A DNA stretch of 64,000 bases from positions 2,046,001-2,110,000 of the forward strand of contig JAWWNJ010000019.1 of the NCBI GenBank assembly GCA_037176885.1, given 5' to 3'. Position 1 is the first letter of the stretch. The number at the start of each line of letters is the position of its first letter. A model generated the notes under the pieces. The model was not told the origin of the DNA, did not search any database, and saw nothing but the letters and a program-made list of their open reading frames with translations. Positions 1 to 10,759 of the stretch are shown here, one piece after another. Position numbers and translations under genes: made by a program. This DNA is from Favolaschia claudopus (lineage: Eukaryota; Basidiomycota; Agaricomycetes; Agaricales; Mycenaceae).

Positions 1-1448
1 CATACCTCTGGCTGCATCCCGCGACTCAGAACAAGATGCGCGATGGCCCGAGCGCCAGTGAGCAATTTGACATTCCTTCCCGCAGTACAATACTGAATGA
101 CAACCCGAACACCATCGTAAATCTGTTTTGTCAACCGTGCGTCCGCACTTGATGTTGATTAGTGAGTAACGGAGCAAGTAGGCTTGAGGACAAGATAGCT
201 TACTTCAAGATTTGCACACAGTCCTTGAACTATTCGCCCCGGAGCGTGGTATTGGTCTAGATGTCTGAGGCGCGCCTGCAACGCCGCCATAAATCCCGAC
301 CAAGCTTCACGAATCTGGTAATCCTCGGGGAAAGTGTCGAGAGCGACATCTTTCAATTCTCCATATGCTCTGCGGAGATCGACGAGAAGATGGTAGAAGA
401 TCGTCATTGGCGTTAAGAGATCGCGGATAATACGGCGCAGTGTATTCCCAACTTCCTCATTCAAAGGAGTCCACGTCGCACCAGCAACGATTATATGAAG
501 CAAGCCATGCTGGACTGCTGTTCGCAGAACTCGATGTCCATAGAGGCCCTGACATAGCGCCTCGATCAGTAGTATGCAGTTCACCACAAGTGACCGAATC
601 TCCGGTGTCGCCTTCGACTGAGGAAGCAGGCTGAGCTGTCTTCCCGCAATGATAATGGGCTCTACAAAGCCAAGGGGGATCAAAGTGTGACATAGGCGAC
701 AGAATCGCAGCTCATCCTGCCCATGAATCTCATCGATGACCCGCACAATGTCAAGCGCCCGACAGAGAAACGAGATGTACTTCATTTCTTGGACCCGAGG
801 AACCAGCTTCGAAGTGCGTGGAAGCGAAACGGCCGATTCGCATATAAGCATCACCAAGCGAGCGACCTCGGATAATCCTCCAGAGGTCCCTTCCATAATC
901 TCTGCGAAAGAATGCTCGCCCTGCATGAAGAAATCGTGAATCATGCTGAACGGCAGACGCTGCTCCAGATAATCTTCCATCGTCGTGTACGTCGTCCAAG
1001 TGCGCATAGCCAGCACAGGAGCTCTGTCCGTAGACAGGATCATGATTTTTAGATCTGGACTCCGACATAAATTCGAGCAGAACAACATGAATCCGCAATA
1101 AAATGCCCTTGGCGGCAGAAGGTCGATCACCCCGGATAGAAAATCCTCGTAGGTGAAAAAGAAGTGGGCCCACGCCCAAACACGAGGCCAGAGATCCCTC
1201 CCAGCCTCCTGAGGGCCGCGTTGAATAAAGAATAACCCGATCGCAGCGGCCTGGGCGAGCGTGATGTTGTGTAGAATATCATCAGAAAGACCATCCATTT
1301 CCTGGGCTTCGGGTATTCGCGTCGGATCCAGGAGGCGAAAGAGTACGGGGAGAAGTGCCTTGACAGTATCGGAGCCCAGAGATTGCCTGAGCATTGTCGA
1401 AAAGCGCTGCACGTTTTGTGCAGACGGATGTGGATCAAGCAACGACAT
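1..1448 (-). CDS. MYND zinc-finger protein, partial (3' end outside window)
   Basis: The first exon (1448 to about 198) encodes a leucine-rich, helical, armadillo-like region of roughly 415 residues. A GT-AG intron of 56 nt (about 142-197, donor GTAAGC) joins it in phase to a second exon that runs off the window. Across the junction the reading frame gives a textbook MYND finger: Cys-x4-Cys at the splice, then CSGCHSVLYCGKECQIAHW and a final His-x3-Cys. Without the intron the frame stops after 'CSVTH' and no finger is made, which supports the splice. The start is placed at the ATG at 1448; an in-frame TTG lies two codons upstream but is not expected to initiate in a fungus. MYND fingers bind proline-rich partner peptides. 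Agarics carry many such genes of unknown role; no substrate can be inferred here. Confidence 0.85.
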
Positions 1449-1454
1449 CGCCAA

Positions 1455-4400
1455 CGTCTAAAGCGGTGTGCTCGATTATGTATACACATAGAGAAACAAA
1501 AATGGCGGCGCACACGCAGATTTTTAGAAGTCCTGCCTATATTTTCGAGCTTCAGAGAGGAGTGCATTGGATTTGTCGACGTGGTCAAAATCAAGAAGAC
1601 AAAGAGCTGATCTGATTGCCGGATACCATGCCGCACATTGTTCAAGCGAAGATTTCGTGAAGGAAGCAGGTCTGAGTGTTAAGACCAAGACTGAGACAAA
1701 GCTCCAACTCGGGATATTCGGAGAGCTATAAATCAGAACTTGCTGAAGCTGGAGAACAAACGAGAAATGGAATTTCTTTTGTTAATGACTGTGAAGTCTT
1801 CGCCTGGAACGAATTTAAAGTGAGCTTGCCAGATTGATAGGACTCCACCCGATCGAACGGGCAAACGCGTCGACGAAGGGGCAGGCAGAGAGGGCATGGT
1901 CATCCTTAGCCTGGCGCTCTGACATGGGGGAAAGAAGAGAAGAGTAGACGTGAGAAAATTGCCTAAAAAGGCGACACTTTGCCCAAAACGGGATAGCACC
2001 CTCGACCGAGCTCGCATAATGCAAAGAAATGGGTTAACCGTCCGATCAGCTGGGTGCACTTAACGCACATAACACACAGCCACTCGGAGCACATAATCCG
2101 AGACAGTAGATTTTGCATTTCTGCGCAACTTTAAACCGTAGAAATATTTGTGAAGTCAGTTTGAATAGCATAGATCATCTTTGTCTGAAAAAACTGCGGA
2201 ACTATCTTATATTGTGGAAGTGTAGCAAGATTTGAAGTTGCCCGCCAAAAGTTATGTGCACTGATGTGACTGTCACGTCACATTATGTGCATACTCGCCG
2301 CCTTTGTCCTTCGTGCGCGTCACACACATTATATTAGAGCTCGATCTTCTACTGGTGATCACTTAATTGTGTTTGACACGTTCTGCCACGCTAAAACACG
2401 AAAAAAACGTGTCCTATTCCTCGGCAATACCCCACAACTCTCAAATCATTTATGCCACCAACCACTGTCAATCCACCCAGGCTGGGCCGGCTCAAATGCT
2501 CAAAAGATGGGCTATGTCCCCTCCAATGGTCCCCCTTGGAGCCATCTGTGTTCTAAGGCCTTGTTGGAGAAGGTACAGGGCACAGGTACGACATGAATTG
2601 TTGGATCAGTATTGATTTCTCAGTTGCAGACGATGCCAAAGCAGCAAATGTGCAGGTAGGATATTCAAGTGTCCAGTTCTTTGCACCGTTACTTGCAAAA
2701 CATGCAAGCAGCTAACAGGTTGGAGAGCTGATGATGGAATTTTCTGAAAAACATGCACTTACAACAAAGACTACGTGAAAAAGAGTAAAAAAGAGTGCTT
2801 GGGAGATGTAAATTGTGTATAGTAAATATAATGGTCGTATTCTTGGTTCAGTCTTGGTTCAGTTCCAAATCTACATGATTTCCTTGAAATTCTCCCTTTC
2901 TTTCCCTTTTCGCATTCTTTTTTTCCTTTTTCCCCTTTCAGCTACCCAGTACAATGTGCGGAAAACCAAGAAATGAGCTTTTCGCACAGGATCAGATATG
3001 TCTGATACTAATATAAGAGCAAATATTTCGTCAAGATAAGTAGTTTGGAGCGAACTAATAGTGCTCTCGGTAAGTAGGAATTGTTCCTGGCAGCAGGTGG
3101 ACAGAAGCATAGGTACGCATATAGCATTGCGGAAACATATGAACCCGTGGTGATACAGGAGAGCATGAGAAAGGAATCGCTCAATTGCGGGCGGACGCGC
3201 CGATACGACAGCGCTAGCGCTCGTAGACGGGTGGATTCCGAAAGAAATCAATATCGACGTGTTTCCGAGTACAGACATACAGCATCAAGCGTGATTCTGC
3301 CCACGGCGTACGGTGTGAGGGTGAAGCAGCACGCTGGATGGAATGAGTCGGTCCATCAGCTGGGCGGACATGCGGAAGATTGCATATTGTTCATGAAAAA
3401 GCAATTATTCACTTGACCCGCCAATGCCTCTACCGAGCGCAATTTTCCATCTCCTTCATCGCCATCCGATCCTCTTTGAGCTACATAATACTGCAAATGT
3501 CGGTCGGTCGGTAGCGTGCAGCCCTTCGAATCGACACGCAGCAGCTGATTGATCATCCATCGCCGTACACTTAGACGTTGAGGGAGTACCATCTGAGCGA
3601 AGGAAGCGGGGCGCTACTGGCTAGGCGGGAGGACATCAAAGGTAGTTTATGCCAAGCCATGCTTTCCAACGCCTGAGGAAGCTCGTACTCAGTAGCGATA
3701 CGACTGGCTTAAGTTCTCAGTCCGACTGAAACGAATCAAAGGCGAGATACATACCAGACCGCTCATCCAAACATCCTTCTCCCCATCCTCCGCCTTCCCG
3801 TCACAAGCGAAAAGCGCTCCCATGGGTTCCATACCGGCTCCGCCCCGCAAGCCGCAATATCGAGCTACGAGGCGCCAAGCTCGTTTTGGTGCTGGGCGAG
3901 GGCAATCGCGTGCGGACTTTATTTCGAATCGGCATGCCAGGAACGCACTTGGCTTGCATCCCGCAGAATCCAGCGAACTTCGAATCGGGATACTTAGCCA
4001 TACACAAATCTCCATGTGCGCCACCACGCAACGCCCCGCGCCCCAGCTTTCTCGATCTCCATGAGCTGGAGCCGTGCCACCGAGTCACCAGAGCGACTAT
4101 GAAGCGCATTACATGGCACATAGCCGAATGATGCTTAAGAGTCAACAGACTAGAGAGCAAGGATCATCTGAGACCGAGCCAGTCAGCAAATTTGCGCTGA
4201 AGAGCAGATGAAGAGAACAAGAGGAGGCATGAGCATGCAAGGCCACATCGAAGGGCATGAGGGTCAGGACAGAGATAAGTTACTATCCGACAACGTATCT
4301 CGACGAATGGCACCACAGTGACGAAGCAGGCAGGCGGAGGGCAAGAAAGGGCTCACCATTCGCTGCTTGCCTCGCCTGACCGACCCACACCCTATACCTC

Positions 4401-6689
4401 CAGCGCCGACATCGCAGCTTTCCCCCGCCAACGCCTTCATTCCGCCGTTTCATGGCGCTGCCTCGACAGCATCGGCATCGCAGAATGCCAAGTAGACGCG
4501 TCGTCGATTCGTCTTCCCTCCTCCGCATGTCTCGTCGCGCATCGGACCCCTGATTCCCCTCATCCACTGACAATCGAGAATAGCGTTCCTTCGGCGAGCT
4601 ATGCTGAGCGCCGGAAACGAGATCGAAATGCCTTTGAAGCGTATGTGGACGACACGACCAGTCATTTCCCCTTGAAGGCTCGATTCAGTACTCAGCAAGA
4701 CAAGCAAGAGGACGACGCACATGAGCAGCGACGGACCTGAGAATGGCTGAGTGAGCGAGGCGAGACGTGCAGCCACGAACGATGGCGAAAGAGTCCGAAG
4801 GTGTAGGTATTGAAAGGTCGCGGGTATGAGTAGGGTAACGAACAAAAGACACAGTGCAGCAGGGGTCATGGAGGGCGGAGGAGTATGTATGTAGATAGAT
4901 GTACTGTAGGTGGAGAACGATAGCAACCGCGCGACAAGGACGGATGGGAAGGGGGATGATGGACAGAGGCCTGAACGGGGTAGGCAGTGGGATACGTCGA
5001 AGGTCCAGATAGGAAGGGCAAATGAATGGTAGGTAGCTAAGTACCGTATCGTTCTTGGCACCGAGCTAAGCAGTCGACCTCACACCGCACCGTGATAGAG
5101 CTCCTGGGATGGCAGTCGAGAGCGCATTCGTCTCTCATCCTCGAGCCGTGGACCTTGACACCTGGCGGGACGGACAGGATATCCGCCGATGCAAGCCGCC
5201 TCCACAGCGAACCGGGTGAGACACAGACAACGACGAGATGCTCTGCGGCGAGAGCGCGGGAGAGAACGCGCGGACTGCACGGACAAATGGCGCTGGGGTC
5301 CGAGAAGAGGAAGAGGTCATCTCGCATTCGGGGAAGACCAATCAGCCCGTCGTTTCCAGAAATGGGAGTCCTCATTCGAGCACGAGCAAGAGGCTGGCTC
5401 GACGGCGGGTGTAGGCCCAGCATCGGAACATTCACTGTATCAAAAGCTCGTGGGTGAGCGACGAACGAGAACGACGAACACAGACATGCTGACCAATCGT
5501 CGGATTCAGAGGCCGTATCTCAGAGCTACTGGCTCGTACCACCAGATGAAGGAACGGCGATGAATCGTCTGGCCTATCATTGTCGGAGTGGAAGCCAAAG
5601 GATCAAGGCCGCTGCGTCGTCTGCGTCGTCTGCGTCGACCCGACGGCAAAAAGGGGGCTTGACAATACCAGGTAGATGCTGCCTCTCGATTGGTTCGAGC
5701 AGGACGGTATACCGCCCAGGCGACGCCCGCTCGACGGAGAGATCCGTTGACACGAGTAGGGCGGATCCAGCCAGAACGACCTGTGAATCCAGTTCTTAAG
5801 TCGTAGCGTGCGAGAGGAGCAAAGGCATACCTCCAAAGAGAGCGCAATCCGAGACGTCGGAAGGTACACAGGGGTTTACATGGAGAGTCGATGAGGCAAG
5901 CTTCCGGTGCACACAATGGAGTCGCTGCATGGCCGTCCACATCATCGTCAGCGAGGGAAGACAATGGGGAAGAGAAATGCACTCACCGACGCCGCCTCAG
6001 ATACACACCGAGATGGCAGCACACTGGATTGCGATGCCTCGTACTGGGAGAACTGCGCTCGGTCAATTTCATGGGTCCCACCGGTAAGAATTTGAAGCAG
6101 CTCACTCTGCGCCAAGAACTATTCTCTTTCAAACCACACAAAAGGATTTCTCTGACGTTGTCAGGTATTCGACAAGATCTTGAATCCCAATGAGTGTCCG
6201 TTCTCCAAGGCTACTTCAAAAAGCACTCACCCCACCATACAACGCTACGTGAGCTTTCCGCCGTCGAACGAAGGTTTCGCTGTAGATGTAGATTTGCGAG
6301 AGATCGTACGCAGTCCAGGCTCGAGTTCAAGCGTAGCCAGTAGGTACATCCTGAGTCTAGAAGATTGGCGACAAACTCCTCCAGAAACCGCTGTATTGTC
6401 TGATTTAAATTCGGGCTGGGAGGTTCAGGCCGTGTTACTTGGATAGGGTCGAGGCAAGTCGGATAAGACGAAGCCTGCGCTCCTTTCGCTGGACAACGAC
6501 GGTCGTCGGCGACGACAAGGAGCGAATGACTCCGACTCCGAGGCGGAGAGTAACGCGTTACTCGTCACAGACACGGTCACGTGAGACTTCTGACACGCTG
6601 GTTTGCCCGAGTTCGCGCGTCCCTTAGCTCGGTCTCAGACATTAATCAAGCAAAGCGGTTTGAGTAGTCAAGATTAATATTAGTTGACG
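1455..6689. other. 5.2-kb stretch without a gene I can name
   Basis: No family was recognised. Several minus-strand stretches look coding, notably 5037-5435 (132-codon frame), 4450-5061 (203 codons with two hydrophobic runs), about 5590-5800 in a frame containing VVLAGSALLVSTDLSVERAS, and 3689-4160. A multi-exon minus-strand gene between about 6.3 and 3.4 kb is possible. I could not chain exons in phase, so no model is given. The part from 1.5 to 3.3 kb is AT-rich and looks intergenic. Confidence 0.3.
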
Positions 6690-8200
6690 CTAGATCAAGT
6701 ATTTAGAAAGGTGAAAATTGATACGGTCGCATATCCAATGGCCCGTCAGGTGTTGGATCTGCGTAGTCAGTAATTCCTTCAATATCTGCATCAATATAGA
6801 ACGAGAAGTGAACGAACCTAAATCGCCAAAAGGATCCAGCTCCTCCACATTCCAAGGATACCAATATCTCGGCGTTATGAGCCGAACATCCATTCCGCCC
6901 CTCGCTAGTCTTTCTAACTCCGGCTCGACTTCTGGAGGCGGCGGCGACATGCATCGCCGTTCATGCGCGTGTCGTGGCCATACATGAAGAAGCGCATGGC
7001 GAATCCCAGGACGCGATTGCAACAGCGCAAGCCATTGATCGAAACGAGGAACAAGAGTATATTCCTCCTTGAGTACCAAACTGCGCAAGCGGGGAACGAG
7101 CTCCGGGTCGTCGAGCAGGACTTCGCAGCGCTGTACCGCAGAGTGATCAATCACGGTAATCAACAGAGTTTCCAACTCTGGTAGGGCAGCGAGGCATGAA
7201 ACCCAGGAACCTTGCGTCAGCCAATATAGGGATACACTGAGAGAGATGAGTCGGCATTGCGAATGTTGGATGAACGACATCAAGTAGATCGCTGATGTCA
7301 GATAAGTGTGGAGATGCTGGAGGGTAGGGATAGAAAGGAATGGCAAAAGACTGTCGTGACCAAGGCGCAGAGTGGTTAGGGACGCATGCAACCTTTTAGC
7401 ATCCGGCCGTGGACCGCGATGTCCTATCGACACATCTAGGTGCTGAAGGTGGTGTAAATGTTCGAGTAGGGGTGCAAAGAAGCCACCAATATCCATGGCA
7501 CCGAATCCATTTTGACTCCACGCGAAACTCTGCTGGCAGGAGATTTTCGCTGCCACGAGAGTACGAGGAACTCGGACGAGGGTATCAGGTGTCACTGGAT
7601 TATTACCTCCGTCGCTGAGCTCGTACGAGGTCAACCTCTCAGAGGTCTCCATTGCAGTGACTGCGAGGAGAGGCGACCTCGGGAGGAAGTCAGTCACCTC
7701 GATGCGCAGACTGGTTAGCGAAGAAAAGGGACCGGTGATTTCGTTGAATGCGAGGAAGTCCGACGAACTAACCCGGAGTTCAATGCGCCCCCACTGATCG
7801 CGATACTTAACCAGAGTCTCCAGTACGCGCTTCGGCAACGAGTGGTGCTTTGCGCAAGTCAGAGAAATCGAAATTGGATGGCCCGCCGCCCGAGTGAACC
7901 ACAGATCCATGAGATCAGCAGCATGATCCTCCAAATCGATGGAATCTACGCAGCCAAAGAGAACGGGTATGCCATCATACGCGTCTTGACCGCTGAATGT
8001 CAAGTAGATGGAAGTCCAGAGTTCTGGGGTTGCAAGCGCGACCGCATGCCATTGTGCACAGACACTGGCTAGATTTTCAAAGGCGTGCGATTCGGAAGTG
8101 GTTTGACGCGGCGACGGAGGGGGAGACAGAGGATGAATATCGCGGACACCAGCTCGAACGGCAATAGCAAAGCTGCGATAGGATTCGAGTCAGACGTCAT
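6690..8200 (-). pseudogene. F-box/LRR-like protein with a frameshift inside the F-box
   Basis: The long frame 6690-8003 encodes a leucine-rich protein typical of the agaric F-box superfamily, with repeated 'L..L..L.L' patterns. The F-box itself is split over two frames. From the ATG at 8200, frame 1 gives LPFELVSAIFILCLP followed by NRTPLKI and a stop. The next frame supplies the rest of the motif, NLASVCAQWHAVALATPELW, and runs on to 6690. Consensus agaric F-boxes read continuously through this point (APLLL..VC..WR.VAL.TP.LW). The break is near 8070, next to an AAAA run, and needs one base added. No GT-AG intron of workable phase bridges it; a 39-nt candidate lands in the wrong frame. Either the gene is a recent pseudogene or the assembly has an indel. 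An intact product would be an SCF ubiquitin-ligase substrate adaptor. Confidence 0.75.
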
Positions 8201-8475
8201 TGTGGGAGAAAACAAGTCGTATCGGCAAATCATTTTGATCTCGCTGAAATATCCCAAAAAAATGAACATATGTTAAATCTGGCAATAAACCCCCAACGTG
8301 TAGTCCGTTTGCAGTATCGTAAGATGGCGTGAGACAGACATCTAAGTAATTATGTATGATGAACGGTCCAAATGAATGTCAATAAATAAGGATCGTGAAT
8401 AGTTTTGAAGCGCGAAGTTGTGTAGAAGCTGAATCTATGGAAGGACGAGCTAACCCGGTATGTTGAAAGTTCAAT

Positions 8476-9681
8476 TTAACCCGCAACGCATGACCACTTG
8501 AGATACTGGCAAACGACACGCTTTTAACACGAGCAGGAATGCATAAAAATGAACTCACCGTCGGTATGAGGTTACTTGGCGGCACAGCACCGGGTGCATA
8601 CCAGCGAAAGAGTTTGTTTTGGGTGTTGTAGTACGGGATTGGAAATATATCGTCTGCGGGACGTTAGTCGCTAGGTATTTAAATGAAATGTGGAGAAGAC
8701 GCAAAAAGTATAGAGTGACGGTGTGAGCGGGATCGATTAAATGCCCCAGGAAGGAACGTGGGCGAAAAGCAGAGACGTATGTGCAGTTGACCGGCCAAAG
8801 ATCGAATTTACAACTTACAGCCGTTCACATCAGTCCATTGAAGCGATATCTCGCCTGTAGCATGCCATTTGTACTGTCGGGAAGAAGCACATGAGAATCG
8901 GGATATCGTAAGTTCAAAAGAACACGACTCACATTTCTACGTTGCGTGACGCCTCCAGATTGGGTGCAGTCGACTATGCAACGAATAGTATAGTTGAATG
9001 AAAATACATGTTTGATAGCGAAATCATACCGTTGTATAAGAAACTAAGAGCGGGTAAGCAATTAGACTCAACAGATAAGTAGTACATAAGGAATAGAGGA
9101 CTCACTTGTTAGGGGCGTACAGATCTTGTGTGGACTCGTCATTCGACGCCGCACAAAACGCATGAGGTGCATTTCCGGCAACGGTGATAGCCCTGTATAA
9201 ATTCTTATAGTAAATTTGTTCCACATTCCACAGCATGCCCCGAGATTGCCCAGTGGTACCGCCAAAATTGTTGTACACCGTGTTATAATACCTGAACAAA
9301 ATTAACATCAAACATATAACAACCGAATATGGACCATGCGACTTACGTGCTTTTCCCAATGAACCCAAGGAGGGTGCCATCGCCGTATTTGTGCAATTCG
9401 ATAGCCATGTCCCTTGAGCCGATTTGAGAGCTGATTCGCAATGAATTGAGAAGATGATAGATACGGCGAGGCAAGAAGACGAACCAGAGGGTAGGGGACG
9501 GAACTGCAGGCTCAAGCCGCCGGACTCGCGTCGGTGCGTACAAACGCTTCGGCGGGGCAGGGGGCAGTCCTAAGCTCATTCGCTCGGCGTTGGTCCTTCC
9601 ACTGACTATGGCGCAGTTGACTTGTACGAGTAGCAACGCACTGAGGAAAGCAATGTACGCGAAGGCAGAGAAGCCGGCCAT
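8476..9681 (-). CDS. secreted agaric protein, seven exons
   Basis: The ATG at 9681 opens a clear signal peptide (MAGFSAFAYIAFLSALLLVQ, followed by VNCAIVSG). A proline-rich linker follows, with TNAERMSLGLPPAPPKR, a motif I know from many secreted agaric proteins of unknown function. Splicing six short GT-AG introns in phase gives one continuous domain containing DGTLLGFIGKS, YYNTVYNNFGG, VDCTQSGGVTQ, WHATGEISLQWTDVNG and LFRWYAPGAVPPSNL, ending at a TAA at 8476. Exon joints fall near 9347, 9107, 9042, 8934, 8819 and 8559, and intron lengths are about 53-130 nt. All phases close, which is strong support. The domain alternates 'LGFI...Y..FG' beta-type segments. It is probably extracellular; no enzyme motif is visible. 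Confidence 0.78.
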
Positions 9682-10373
9682 GGTTGGGTGCGGAAGAACG
9701 AACGGGGGCATAATTCCCCTTGGCATGCAGCTTTTAATTGGGCCAAAAATGTCGTCTGTCACAATGACCCCCTGGATGTCAGGGAGCAAGGGACATTAAA
9801 AACGCGTTCACACCTGTCAAAGCTTCATGTAAGTTTCCAGGCAGAAGATCCCCTGACCGTTCACTCACCGGCCTGATTTCTGTAAAACAACGAGGCGTCG
9901 AATTTTTCGCTTACGATGGACGTGGGTTCTAGAGCTTCAAACCCAACACTCCAGGAGCAAAATTTGCCGTTGCAATGCAGTGGAAGGGATACGCTCCTGT
10001 GGCTTTTGGTTCTGTGATTGGTACTTCCTTCGAGTTTCAAACATACTCCGAGTCCATCGTCCTCTGGCAGTGGAATACGAGTCCATAGTCTGATATTTCA
10101 AGGTGCCGAATTTCAAACCCATTGGAATCGAAAATCTCCTTCATTAACATTAGCTCTCGGACCCGGACGCCGTTGTTTGGACCCACAACTGTGTCTTAGT
10201 AAGCTATTTACCCCTCAAAATGAAATTGAATCATCCCCTGTTCAACCGATAATTATAACCATGATTGCTATCGCGGACGTGGTCCAGGCTTGGCCCCACG
10301 GATCTTGTTTCCGGGTTATCAACTGCAAGGAATCGATGACAGAGCAACAAAGGAAGAATAAATTATAACTCAT
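9682..10373. other. intergenic, 692 bp
   Basis: Upstream region of the secreted-protein gene. No RNA gene, repeat or convincing coding exon was seen before the fold-back element. Confidence 0.4.
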
Positions 10374-10759
10374 CACACCGAAAAAATCAATATTTTGATG
10401 TAGTCGAAAATGCTTCCCAAATGCCCAGCATTTGGGAGGCCATTTGGTTTGCCTATAAAGGCGGCCATTTAGCGTCACAAAAAAGAGAAAACAAAAGCTG
10501 CCCTTTTCAAACGCCTTTCAGAGGCTGCCAAAAGATCGCCGAGAATTCTCCTATTTGTTACCCTTATCTCGGTTTCCAATAGGAGAATTCTCGGTGATCT
10601 TTTAGTAGCCTCTGAAAGGCGTTTGAAAAGCTCAGCTTTTGTCTTCTCTTTTTTGTGTCGCTAAATGGCCGCCTTTATAGATAAACCAAATGGCCTCCCA
10701 AATGCTGGGCATTTGGGGAGCGTTTTGGACCACATCAAAATTTTCCTTTTTCTGGTGTG
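10374..10759. mobile_element. 386-bp fold-back MITE with CACACCG termini
   Basis: The two halves are imperfect reverse complements over about 180 nt each, around a loop of about 20 nt near 10557-10577. Matching blocks include the ends (CACACCGAAAAA on the left, GGTGTG on the right), GGCCATTTGG, GGCGGCCATTTAG, AACGCCTTTCAGAGGC and GAGAATTCTCCTATT. The trinucleotide CAT lies directly outside both ends (10371-10373 and 10760-10762) and is the likely target duplication. No coding capacity is evident, so the element is non-autonomous. Each arm contains a smaller palindrome (CCAAATGC..GCATTTGG). Confidence 0.85.

Noticed and set aside
5589..5640. Possible tandem repeat GCTGCGTCGTCTGCGTCGTC
   Set aside because: Only about three 9-bp units; too short to be meaningful.
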